From NCBI RefSeq assembly GCF_003148495.1, contig NZ_QGGH01000020.1, positions 1 to 64,000 on the forward strand: a stretch of 64,000 bases of DNA, in the 5' to 3' direction. Positions 7,907 through 14,772 of this stretch are shown piece after piece. Under the pieces are notes generated by a model, which was given only the letters and a program-made list of their open reading frames with translations, was not told the DNA's origin and ran no database searches. A program made the position numbers and the translations under genes. Origin of the DNA: Mesorhizobium loti (GTDB lineage Bacteria > Pseudomonadota > Alphaproteobacteria > Rhizobiales > Rhizobiaceae). Position 1 is the first letter of the stretch; each line of letters begins with the position of its first letter.

Positions 7907-8590
7907 TTAAAGACTTCCATTGGTCTCGTACTGCTCTAGTCCCGAAGCATGTCCGATCATCTCGTACCGAGTTTCGCAGGCACCGGTTTGCGCATGAAGG
8001 CTAAAACAGATATGATATGGTTTATCAGTGGTTAGCTTGTAATTCGTGCGAATTGCAGTCGGGTCGCTCATGCTTCTTGTCACGAATGCAGCTGACCTTG
8101 GGACAAATGTACCTCCGTGCAATGGAGATATACAGCTATCCACGTCATGATCTTGGCAGCCGGGGTTAGGTTCATCACGACCCCCTGACCAAGCAGTTCT
8201 ATCTTCATCCTCGACAAGTTTTGTGATTGTTTGTATCGCTTGTGGCGTTACTTTGGGATTTAGATCGCCGCCAGCCTGTGCGCCTTCATAGACCGCCGCG
8301 GCAATAACAAGCACAATCAAGGCGGTCAGAATTGTCAAAATGGGGCCAGATACGGGTGTTTGTGGGCCTGTCGTTCGTGCAATCAGCCATGCAAACACTC
8401 CGATTGCAGCTACGCCAAAAGTAAGCAGCATCAATGACATGATGACGGCAAACGCGTGCGACGAATCAAGCCCGGTTCCCGGCATGAACTTCTGTTGAAG
8501 CACACCCTGAAACAGCAGAAGAAAAATGCCGAGGGCTACCCCGCCAATCCCAGCGATTTTTCCCAAAGAACTAAGGAGCTTTCCTTCCAC
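7907..8590 (-). CDS. Hypothetical membrane protein with three predicted helices
   Basis: The minus-strand frame is open from 8650, but a GTG at 8590 begins the more typical start VEGKLLSSLGKIAGIGG, so the first 20 residues are doubtful. Three hydrophobic helices follow (around GVALGIFLLLFQGVL, AVIMSLMLLTFGVAAIGVF and ILTILTALIVLVIAAAVYEG), then a 110-residue soluble C-terminal domain with four to five Cys. No family recognised. Convergent with nothing; a GGAAC-N17-CGTT motif just upstream points the other way. Confidence 0.5.
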   Translation of the reverse strand: MEGKLLSSLGKIAGIGGVALGIFLLLFQGVLQQKFMPGTGLDSSHAFAVIMSLMLLTFGVAAIGVFAWLIARTTGPQTPVSGPILTILTALIVLVIAAAVYEGAQAGGDLNPKVTPQAIQTITKLVEDEDRTAWSGGRDEPNPGCQDHDVDSCISPLHGGTFVPRSAAFVTRSMSDPTAIRTNYKLTTDKPYHICFSLHAQTGACETRYEMIGHASGLEQYETNGSL

Positions 8591-8677
8591 AGTCGATGCG
8601 CCCCAGCCTGTCCAGAACCAACAATCTATAGGCGAGGTCGTCGCTTGCATAGCATCAGCCGTTCAAAGATTTCGGCT

Positions 8678-8703
8678 GGAACCGGCGGCATGTGGCGGGC
8701 GTT
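8678..8703 (+). promoter_or_regulatory. Possible EcfG-type promoter (17-nt spacer)
   Basis: GGAAC at 8678-8682 and CGTT at 8700-8703 with 17 nt between. The common spacing in this window is 16, so this is a weaker candidate. It would drive the short frame at 8743. Confidence 0.35.
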
Positions 8704-8742
8704 GCACGAAGAGGAGCCGCAAGCATGCCCTTCTGAGCCAAA

Positions 8743-8934
8743 GTGGCTCTCGGCAGGCAGATTGAGGCCCCCAGCAAGGTCGAACTGGTTCTCATTTTGT
8801 CAGCTTGGCCTTTCCAGGCGCTATCTTTGGATGAAGCGGATTGTGCGGTGGGCAAAATCGCTCAACTCTGCATCGTTGATGAGTTCGGGCGCGAAGGCCG
8901 GATTGGAGTCGTGATGGATGGGGCAGATACCTAA
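8743..8934 (+). CDS. Small hypothetical frame (63 aa, GTG start)
   Basis: Open frame from a GTG with no good RBS. The product is moderately hydrophobic then acidic (VDEFGREGRIGVVMDGADT at the end). Its only support is composition and the EcfG-like motif 40 bp upstream. Could be a chance frame. Confidence 0.22.
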   Translation: MALGRQIEAPSKVELVLILSAWPFQALSLDEADCAVGKIAQLCIVDEFGREGRIGVVMDGADT

Positions 8935-8940
8935 ATATAA

Positions 8941-9174
8941 TCAGTTAGTTACGAGATGCTGTGTGCAAAAATCGCACACGAAAGTTCTTCTTCTCTTCTT
9001 TTTTCGTTCCCACGAGGGAGCTGCCGACAGGCCTCTTCGGACGCTCTTTTGCCGACGATGTTGACCGCGCATTGGTGGCTGCTGCTCCGCTGGGCGCACG
9101 TCCACGTGGGCCGCCTTTCGGCTGAGCCAGGCCGGCAAGAGTTCTTGGAGAACCGATTTCAGGTAATCGACCAT
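8941..9174 (-). CDS. Small basic hypothetical frame
   Basis: Minus-strand frame, start ATG 9174 (MVDYLKSVLQELLPAWL), 77 residues, strongly basic in its second half. A GGAAC-N17-CGTT motif (9183-9208, minus strand) would place the transcription start almost on the ATG. No family recognised; may be spurious. Confidence 0.2.
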   Translation of the reverse strand: MVDYLKSVLQELLPAWLSRKAAHVDVRPAEQQPPMRGQHRRQKSVRRGLSAAPSWERKKKRRRTFVCDFCTQHLVTN

Positions 9175-9255
9175 GCAAGGGCAACGCATGTTGCCTTCTG
9201 CCGGTTCCACGGCCTGACCCGGCTCCTTTTGCAGCGCCGGGTCTGTGATCCGAGA

Positions 9256-9582
9256 TTAGTCCTCGCTGTCGTCGCCCTGGTCGTCCTGAATCACGATGTG
9301 GCGGTGGCGATGCATGGGGCGATCGTCGGCGCGCCTGATGACGATGGTATCGGGGCGGTGCTTCCGATGCCAATGGCGCTTGCCGTTATCGTAGAACGCC
9401 TCGGTTCCATGCTTGCGATGATGGAGGCGCTGTCCGTCCTCGTTGATGACGGCAACGTGGGTATTATTATCCAGATTGCGGTGATGATGGCGGTTTGTGG
9501 TGATGACGATCGCATCCGCCGAAGCCACCGTAGGCGCGGCCAAGCAAAGCGCCATCGCGCCCAGAATGAGGGTGGTTTTCAT
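9256..9582 (-). CDS. His-rich secreted small protein
   Basis: 108 residues, ATG 9582 preceded by GGAG. Residues 1-22 form a clear signal peptide ending in VASA-DA. The mature part is full of His and Arg (RHHHRN, RLHHRKHG, RHWHRKHRPD, HRHRH) and ends in an acidic tail (DDQGDDSED). It is likely a periplasmic metal-binding or polyanion-binding protein; metal binding is inferred from His content. It resembles the 79-residue His-rich secreted protein at 56042. A GGAAC-N16-TGTT motif lies at 9623-9647. Confidence 0.65.
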   Translation of the reverse strand: MKTTLILGAMALCLAAPTVASADAIVITTNRHHHRNLDNNTHVAVINEDGQRLHHRKHGTEAFYDNGKRHWHRKHRPDTIVIRRADDRPMHRHRHIVIQDDQGDDSED

Positions 9583-9622
9583 TATCAGTTCTCCGAGAAT
9601 TTAAGGTGCCCTTCGCCACCTA

Positions 9623-9647
9623 AACATCGCTGCCGGGGTTTTGTTCC
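9623..9647 (-). promoter_or_regulatory. Candidate EcfG-type promoter, TGTT variant
   Basis: Minus-strand GGAAC (9643-9647), 16-nt spacer, TGTT (9623-9626), about 40 bp upstream of the His-rich gene. The -10 differs from CGTT in one base. Confidence 0.4.
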
Positions 9648-9695
9648 TGTGTCGAAGAAAGTTGGTAACGGCTGCGGACCAGTTAGGGGAGCAGA

Positions 9696-10037
9696 ATGAC
9701 GCTAGCCCAACAGGATCCCCACTTGGCGAGTCTAGTGGCGGAGATCAAAGCGGCTGAGACGGCACTTGCCGCCAGGCTCGCCGAACTGCACGGCTACATC
9801 GGGCATGGCCTTCAGCAGGCGTTACCTTCACCCAAAACATCTGCTGTCGAGCCAGAGAGGCGGACAGACCTTATCGGCAAGGAGTGGATCGAGACGGGAG
9901 CGGCGGCAAAACGGTTCGACACTTCGAAAGTGAGGATCCTCGCCTAGTGCCAACGCGACGACAACTTCGCGTGGAAATGCGGCGGGCGCTGGCTCGTCTC
10001 GATATCAAAAATGCAAGCAAAACTCGGCATCAAGTAA
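9696..10037 (+). pseudogene. Small helix-turn-helix protein interrupted by an in-frame amber codon
   Basis: The frame from ATG 9696 stops at TAG 9945-9947 after 83 residues, but the same frame continues for 29 residues to TAA 10035-10037. The joined product (113 positions) reads as an N-terminal coiled-coil segment (HLASLVAEIKAAETALAARL) and a C-terminal MerR/excisionase-like DNA-binding domain: WIETGAAAKRFDTSKVRIL, the stop, then CQRDDNFAWKCGGRWLVS. In related domains the stop position is occupied by Trp before Cys, so a TGG to TAG change is the simplest cause. Whether the gene is dead or read through is not known. Confidence 0.6.
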
Positions 10038-10198
10038 ACTGTCGTGTTTGTCGCGTTTGTCGTGTTTTGAGCCCTTCGTTCGTCGTGTTTCGTTCGGCAT
10101 CTTTCGTGCATGTCCACAGCCCGAAAGTTCGAACTCAGATGAACATCCAAACCATCGTCAAGTCGTTGCGAGGAGGTGGCAGCGACACGGCGCCGAGC

Positions 10199-10888
10199 CT
10201 ATGGCTCGCTACAGGGCCAGTCTTCAGGCCTCGTCAAGCTAGAAGGCAACTCGGTCCGGGCGTCTCCGCAAGCCATGTTGAGCTGCCACTGGGATAGACC
10301 CGCTGAATTGGAAAGATCGAGGCCCTCGATACGGGTCAGGAAGAAAAAAGCGCGGTCAAAGTCTATCGGCGCGGTGAACGTCGCTCCTCGGAAGTCCGCC
10401 CGCGCGAGATTGGCAAACGAAAAGCGGCTGCCGCTGATGTCGGCGTCATTGAACTGCGCTCGCCCCAATTCCGCCTTTGTGAAATCAACATTGGTCAGAT
10501 TGGCGTCCTGGAAATTCGAGCGGTGCACTTCCGCGCTCGTAAACACAGCGCCCTGCGCGTCCATATGGCTGAAGTCGGTCCTGTAGGCCTCGATTTTGTC
10601 GAACCGGGCGCCTTTGGCGGTCGAGTCGGCCAGGGAAGCACGCACAAGCGTTGCCTTCTCAAAATTTGCCGCAAGGAGATTGCTGTTACTGAGGTCGGTC
10701 GAAGTGAAATCAACACCGATCAGGTTCGACCCGCTCAGGTCCTGTCCTTTTAGGATGAGAAGCTTTTTGTCACAGTCCTGCCAATTGACGCCAGGCGTCG
10801 CGGCAGTGGCATTCTGCCAAGCAAATACAATGCAAACCGCTAGAACCAAGCCGGATGTGCCGTAAGCTCTGGTTCGTCTCAAAGTCAT
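10199..10888 (-). CDS. Secreted pentapeptide-repeat protein
   Basis: About 229 residues from ATG 10888 (GAGG about 10 nt upstream); the frame extends 10 codons further without an RBS. A signal peptide (YGTSGLVLAVCIVFAW..ATA) is followed by tandem A(D/N)LXX repeats: LSGSNLIGVDFTSTDLSNSNL, and on to NFQDANLTNVDFTKAEL, ARADFRG. These fold into a right-handed quadrilateral beta-helix. Two Cys pairs flank the repeat (WQDCDKK, and ACGD with DWPC), suggesting disulfides in the periplasm. Function of periplasmic pentapeptide proteins is generally unknown. Downstream of it on the same strand lies no partner gene. Confidence 0.75.
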   Translation of the reverse strand: MTLRRTRAYGTSGLVLAVCIVFAWQNATAATPGVNWQDCDKKLLILKGQDLSGSNLIGVDFTSTDLSNSNLLAANFEKATLVRASLADSTAKGARFDKIEAYRTDFSHMDAQGAVFTSAEVHRSNFQDANLTNVDFTKAELGRAQFNDADISGSRFSFANLARADFRGATFTAPIDFDRAFFFLTRIEGLDLSNSAGLSQWQLNMACGDARTELPSSLTRPEDWPCSEP

Positions 10889-10931
10889 TGTTGCTGGACC
10901 TCTGCTCCTCGCCGACAATCAATCTTACCAC

Positions 10932-11001
10932 ATCTGCTGACACTCGAAAGCGACAGCATTTCCCCGATCTGCTGACACTCGAAAGCGACAGCATTTTCCC
11001 G
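10932..11001. repeat. Two tandem 35-bp repeats, probable IS21-like terminus
   Basis: Copies at 10932-10966 and 10967-11001 differ at one base. Multiple short repeats containing TGTCGCTTTCGAG (read on the minus strand) resemble the terminal transposase-binding sites of IS21-type elements. The 170 bp to the right (to about 11170) has no gene and appears to be the rest of that IS end. Confidence 0.5.
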
Positions 11002-11174
11002 CCAATCCCGCCTGGTCCCCACAGCCAAATGAAAAGCCCGCCACCGTGAGGCAGCGGGCCAAAATGCGTCGGCGTCGACGGGCCAGTTGAGGCCGGCCAG
11101 ACATGCGCCTCCCATAAGGCCACGGGGCCGCCCTGGTGGCTGATGTCGGCCATCCAGTCATCCATCACGTGGCG

Positions 11175-11297
11175 CAATGGGTGAAGCCTGGTCTAATCGG
11201 CCGCGTGAAGCACTTGCGCGGCGAAGAGGATTTGCGACACGCTTCTCTGCAGGACTTCCGGGAGGATATCGATGCCAATACACACCAAGGCGAATGA
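11175..11297 (+). pseudogene. C-terminal fragment of an ATP-dependent DNA ligase (ligD-like)
   Basis: The frame reads QWVKPGLIGRVKHLRGEEDL then RHASLQDFRED, which matches the end of the intact ligase at 12249-13112 (WLKPGLVGRVRFLKGEDKLRHAKLLDFRDK). The rest of the gene is missing; IS-end repeats lie immediately upstream, so an IS probably replaced the front part. The tail overlaps the start of the next small gene. Confidence 0.7.
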
Positions 11298-11481
11298 GGC
11301 CGGCATTTTCGATCCATCAGAGTTGGCTTTGCTCGGCAGGGTCTATGAGCACTTGAAGCTTCATGACCAGTCGCCAGAGGCGCGAGACGCCATCGCCTCC
11401 AGGATCATCGCCAATTATATGGCCGGTATCAAAGACGAGACTGAACTTGTCTCGCTTTCAAAACGGCCCTTGGGGCGTTGA
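11272..11481 (+). CDS. Small conserved hypothetical protein (69 aa), paralogue of 43148-43357
   Basis: ATG 11272 with GGGAGG upstream. Soluble, helical product; about 65 percent identical by eye to the 69-residue protein at 43148 over its whole length (shared EPSELALLGRV core, IASRIIAN, ending LSKRPLGR / LSRLPLGR). No catalytic or metal motif. Presence of two full-length copies indicates a real, maintained family, but the function is unknown. The next gene starts 12 bp later behind its own strong RBS. Confidence 0.7.
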   Translation: MPIHTKANEAGIFDPSELALLGRVYEHLKLHDQSPEARDAIASRIIANYMAGIKDETELVSLSKRPLGR

Positions 11482-11492
11482 GGAGGAAGAAA

Positions 11493-11621
11493 ATGGCGGT
11501 CGCTAAGAAGGACCAGGAGCGCGCCAACTACGCCCGGCTGTACGGCGCCCAGGCTCGCAAGGACGGCAAGGAGCGTGCGGTGCCGGATACTGGCAGGAAT
11601 TTGTCGACGCCTAGCTGTTAG
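11493..11621 (+). CDS. 42-residue basic small protein
   Basis: ATG 11493 placed 5 nt after an AGGAGGA that overlaps the previous stop, so translation coupling is likely. The product is polar and helical (KKDQERANYARLYGAQARKDG) and ends at TAG 11619-11621. No family recognised. The excellent RBS is the main support. Confidence 0.5.
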   Translation: MAVAKKDQERANYARLYGAQARKDGKERAVPDTGRNLSTPSC

Positions 11622-11787
11622 CGAAGCGGGTGGCCGGACGAAGCCGGAGTCGACAATCAGCCTACTGAGATTTGATGCACTCCCTTCCAATCAAGGCCAA
11701 ATTTTCTGACTATGTCAAAGTTTAAGACACGCACTTCAGCTCGCTCTAATGAGGCCGTGCTTTCCTGGGGGGGTTGGGCAGGGGGCG

Positions 11788-11820
11788 AGGCCGTCGTTCG
11801 TGGGAAACGACGGCCTTTCT
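11788..11820 (+). terminator. Rho-independent terminator
   Basis: Perfect 11-bp stem (11788-11798 with 11806-11816), 7-nt loop, followed by TTTCT. It closes the two-gene unit at 11272-11621. Confidence 0.75.
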
Positions 11821-11873
11821 GCTTGATCTACCTCTTAAACGTGCGTCCGCTACCGGCGGGATGGCTTTATCCT

Positions 11874-12182
11874 TTATGCTCTCTGCCGGCGGCGCGACAT
11901 TCCATTGTCGGTCGTGAGACCTCTATCGCCTTCAGGGCGGGCTAGCGACGGAGCGCCTTCGACGTTGAAAACAATTCCGGCGTCCTCCAACGCTTGGCGT
12001 ATTGCAGCGATATTATGGGGGCGCGGTTTCCTAAAGCCGTTCTCAAAATCGCGGATCGTCATTTCGCTAAGATTAGCCTTTGCGGCAAGGCGCACTCGCG
12101 ACCAGTTCAGTAGGGCTCGTGCTGCCCTTGATTGATCCGCTGAGAGTAGGTTTAGACTGTCCATAGAACTCGAAACATTCAA
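11874..12182 (-). CDS. XRE-family transcriptional regulator
   Basis: 102 residues; start ATG 12182 or the in-frame ATG 12164. Residues 15-75 form a Cro/C1-type HTH: ADQSRAARALLNWSR, LAAKANLSEMTIRDFENG, PRPHNIAAIRQALEDAGI. The C-terminal 25 residues are basic and disordered. Such short XRE proteins in rhizobia are often followed by FN(E/V) GAP as seen here (IVFNVEGAPSL). It is divergent from the DNA ligase gene at 12249, so it may control that promoter (inference). Confidence 0.8.
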   Translation of the reverse strand: MNVSSSMDSLNLLSADQSRAARALLNWSRVRLAAKANLSEMTIRDFENGFRKPRPHNIAAIRQALEDAGIVFNVEGAPSLARPEGDRGLTTDNGMSRRRQRA

Positions 12183-12248
12183 TATGGCTAAAATGTTCCG
12201 GAATTGTTTTAGCGCGAGCTAATTGATCCGCATTATGCAGGTCAGTGC

Positions 12249-13112
12249 ATGCGTCTGAAGTTCATCAAGCCCATGGAACCCGATCTGGTCGACACGCCGC
12301 CACAGGGCGGTGAATGGCTGCATGAGATCAAGTTCGATGGCTACCGGACGCAACTTATCAAGGATGAAGATGGTATTCGGCTGATCACCAAGAACGGCTA
12401 TGACTGGACGAGCCGCTATATCCATCTCGCCGAAGAGGCGGAGGCGATCGAGGCTCAAAGCTTCATCATCGATGGCGAGGCGATAACGGTCAACGAGGCA
12501 GGGCTGTCCGACTTCCACGCCCTACAATCAGCCATGACCAGGCGTAAGCCGTCGCGCGACCTGTATTTGGTTGCATTCGATGTCCTGCACCTGAACGGGC
12601 ATGATTTGCGCAACGTGCCGGTGGACGACCGTCGCAAGATACTACAGGAGATGATCCCGCTCGTCGGCCGCATTCAGTTCAGCAAAGCGATGCCTGGCAC
12701 CGGCGACGCCGTCTATTGCCTGGCCGACAAAGCGGGGCTTGAGGGAATGGTCTCGAAGCGCAAGGACAGCACCTATCGCAGCGGGCCAACGATGAACTGG
12801 CGCAAGATCAAGTGCTACACCGAAAAGGAAATGGACATCATCGGCGTGCAGCGCGAGACCGGCAAGCCAGCGATGGTGCTCATGGCCGACAAGGGCCTTT
12901 ATGCCGGCGGCGCCTTCGTCACCTTCAAGGCTGACATGCGCCAGCGCCTATGGGACCGCGTGCAGGGAAAGGTCGGTGGACCTGTCCCGATAGGGCTCAA
13001 GAACGACAAGGTCGAATGGCTGAAACCCGGTCTCGTCGGCCGCGTGCGGTTCCTTAAGGGCGAGGATAAGCTGCGGCACGCGAAGCTGCTGGATTTCCGG
13101 GATAAGCGATAG
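12249..13112 (+). CDS. ATP-dependent DNA ligase, LigD/LigC type
   Basis: 287 residues. The adenylation lysine is K28 in EIKFDGYR (motif I); later ligase motifs include IIDGEAI (motif III), GLEGMVSKR (motif IV), NWRKIKC (motif V), and an OB-fold ending in LKPGLVGRVRFLKGED. There is no polymerase or phosphoesterase domain, so it is a stand-alone ligase. These enzymes seal breaks in Ku-dependent end joining and in stationary-phase repair. No ku gene is in the window. Two broken copies of similar genes lie at 11175 and 51623, evidence for repeated duplication and loss. Confidence 0.88.
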   Translation: MRLKFIKPMEPDLVDTPPQGGEWLHEIKFDGYRTQLIKDEDGIRLITKNGYDWTSRYIHLAEEAEAIEAQSFIIDGEAITVNEAGLSDFHALQSAMTRRKPSRDLYLVAFDVLHLNGHDLRNVPVDDRRKILQEMIPLVGRIQFSKAMPGTGDAVYCLADKAGLEGMVSKRKDSTYRSGPTMNWRKIKCYTEKEMDIIGVQRETGKPAMVLMADKGLYAGGAFVTFKADMRQRLWDRVQGKVGGPVPIGLKNDKVEWLKPGLVGRVRFLKGEDKLRHAKLLDFRDKR

Positions 13113-13188
13113 AGGCGCTTGCTGCCACTATCGATCTCAGGAATATAATCCTCCCGTTGCGGCGATCCCTCAAACGGAGTTCGTCACC

Positions 13189-13431
13189 ATGGCTAGATCA
13201 AAACCCTTAAAGCAATTTTCTCAGGCCGAAATCGAGCGCTTTCTGGAGGCGGCGGAAGCGCTGCACAAGAGCATCGTGAAACCCTTCATATCGCCGCATT
13301 GCGACCACTACCGGGCAACGCGCGTCTTGCATGAAGTGCTGTTGAAAGCAGTGCGGGACGTGACCGGGAAGGAAGTTACCTTCATTCACTGGAACGGGAC
13401 AGGTCCGTCTAAGGGCCCTACGGCTGGGTAG
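13189..13431 (+). CDS. Hypothetical protein (80 aa)
   Basis: ATG 13189 with GGAG 13 nt upstream. Helical, slightly basic product (FSQAEIERFLEAAEALHKS, then ATRVLHEVLLKAVRDVTG). His and Cys are present (SPHCDHYRA) but form no clear metal site. Downstream of the ligase and possibly co-transcribed with it. Family not recognised. Confidence 0.5.
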   Translation: MARSKPLKQFSQAEIERFLEAAEALHKSIVKPFISPHCDHYRATRVLHEVLLKAVRDVTGKEVTFIHWNGTGPSKGPTAG

Positions 13432-13540
13432 CGTCTAGGGACCGATGCTTGACGGAAGATTAGCAGCGTCGAATAGTTGAGTTCATGCTCGGATGTTGTC
13501 ACTGGCATCCGGCAAAGGCTAGTGGGTCACAGCTCAGCCG

Positions 13541-13576
13541 GCCCGCGTCCTTGGTCCCTCCATGGCGCGGGCTTTT
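13541..13576 (+). terminator. Rho-independent terminator
   Basis: GCCCGCG (13541-13547) pairs with CGCGGGC (13566-13572), followed by TTTT. It lies just before the RBS of the 13594 gene. Confidence 0.55.
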
Positions 13577-13593
13577 ACCGATCAGGGGAAAAG

Positions 13594-13758
13594 ATGACCG
13601 ACAAGCCGGCCACAACCTATATCATCTCAGTTTTCGAGAAGCCGCATTGGCGTACGGTGCTGACCACGAAGGACAAGACTAAGGCGCTGGCCATGGCAAA
13701 GGAGATCGGCGACAAGGTGCGGGTCGAGGAGATCACGCCGAAGCCTAAGAGGCGCTAG
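13594..13758 (+). CDS. Small hypothetical protein (54 aa)
   Basis: Start ATG 13594 after CAGGGGAAAAG; the longer frame from 13477 overlaps a terminator and is unlikely. The product resembles a short ferredoxin-like or ACT-sized strand-helix unit (TTYIISVFEKPHW, TKDKTKALAMAKEIGDK) and ends in KVRVEEITPKPKRR. The same ending (NVRVETITPK) occurs in the protein at 44583, so the two share a C-terminal element. Confidence 0.5.
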   Translation: MTDKPATTYIISVFEKPHWRTVLTTKDKTKALAMAKEIGDKVRVEEITPKPKRR

Positions 13759-13897
13759 ACGGCTCTCGATGCCGCTGCAATCGGCGACATGAACTATGGT
13801 ACCTGGGCGAGCTTTGAAGGTCTCGGGCTGCATGGGTGAAGAGCAGCACGATAAACAGAACGGCCGCTGCAAACGCAAACCGTGTAACGAGAGCCAT
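13745..13897 (-). CDS. Small single-pass membrane protein (50 aa)
   Basis: Minus-strand frame from ATG 13897 to TAG 13745-13747. It begins MALVTRFAFAAAVLFIVLLF, a good N-in membrane helix, followed by a short basic tail. It overlaps the end of the convergent 13594 gene by 14 bp. No strong RBS, hence modest confidence. Confidence 0.35.
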   Translation of the reverse strand: MALVTRFAFAAAVLFIVLLFTHAARDLQSSPRYHSSCRRLQRHREPSSAS

Positions 13898-14090
13898 ACA
13901 GGCCAACGTCGCCAGCGTCGGGAAGTTCCGTGGGTAGAATGGCCGGCGCCATTGGGCTGGGAGCTGTTGTGCTGCGCGGCGCCGGCCAAGCGGACAATCA
14001 GGTCCGCCGCCCCTCAGGCGTGACGGATTCGCGAGCGTGTCGGTATGGTGCGATCACGTATCCGCTAGAGGCCGCAATATTCGCTTGCGC

Positions 14091-14115
14091 TAATATAAAA
14101 GTGACGTAACGTCAC
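14091..14115 (+). promoter_or_regulatory. Probable promoter with overlapping palindromic operator
   Basis: A TAATAT box (14091-14096) is followed by a 7-bp inverted repeat around one base, GTGACGT-A-ACGTCAC (14101-14115), 42 bp before the 14157 gene. The symmetry fits a dimeric repressor or CRP/bZIP-like site. The regulator is unknown. Confidence 0.4.
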
Positions 14116-14156
14116 GCCCCAGCATCTTGGGGATGCGCAACCGTGGGGAAAGTACG

Positions 14157-14399
14157 ATGAGAGTGGCTATGTTTTGCGCGGCGATCGTAATCGCTGCGAC
14201 CGGGGTCGCTGTTGCCAAAGAGAAGAAGGTGGTGGTCAGTAATGCTGCGGCCCTATGCTCTACCAAGCATTCGGCCAAGAAGCCGGTGCCGGAGCTGGAC
14301 TGCAGTATGACTGGAACGGCCAAATTGCCGGATGGAGCAACGCCGGAAAAGCCGCGCCTCGGATACGATACCAATCCTTGGATTGTCGTCGGGTTTTAA
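14157..14399 (+). CDS. Small secreted hypothetical protein (80 aa)
   Basis: Start ATG 14157 after GGGGAAAG; an upstream in-frame ATG at 14127 lacks an RBS. A signal peptide (VAMFCAAIVIAATGVAVA) is followed by a basic stretch and two Cys (AALCSTKHSAKKPVPELDCS), likely one disulfide, and a Pro-rich end. Periplasmic; function unknown. Confidence 0.6.
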   Translation: MRVAMFCAAIVIAATGVAVAKEKKVVVSNAAALCSTKHSAKKPVPELDCSMTGTAKLPDGATPEKPRLGYDTNPWIVVGF

Positions 14400-14540
14400 A
14401 GAAGCAGTAAGGCACCTAACGCGGCCATGGTAGGGCACTGATAGGCGGCCGCCGCTTGATCTTGGGAAGAATCGCAGATCCGGAACCTCGGCTTCGGATG
14501 TGCGGAGGGTGCTGAAACGATCGCCGAGGACGTCCTGGAT

Positions 14541-14651
14541 TTAGCCGCCGCTCTCGAGTTCGCCGGGGGAGCCGGCGTGCGCCAGACCACCTTCCGCCAC
14601 ATGGCTGGCGGTAACGAGGTTCTGCATGGTGCTGGATAGTTTGCTTATCAT
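14541..14651 (-). CDS. Short hypothetical frame (36 aa)
   Basis: Minus-strand ATG 14651 to TAA 14541-14543; MQNLVTASHVAEGGLAHAGS reads like coding sequence, but there is no clear RBS and two longer overlapping frames exist. The rest of 14400-14772 shows nothing I recognise. Confidence 0.2.
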   Translation of the reverse strand: MISKLSSTMQNLVTASHVAEGGLAHAGSPGELESGG

Positions 14652-14772
14652 TCTTCACATAGCACGTCGAGGCCGTTGAACCCCCAGCGGATTAGGCCGT
14701 ACCGATGCAACCAGATCCTGGCTGAAAGGTTCTTGCTATTATTTTATACAGGCCCGGCGTCGATCGCCGGCT

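Noticed and set aside
8956..9699. 247-codon plus-strand frame
   Set aside because: It opposes the His-rich secreted protein, which has a signal peptide and RBS; the plus frame has no family features.
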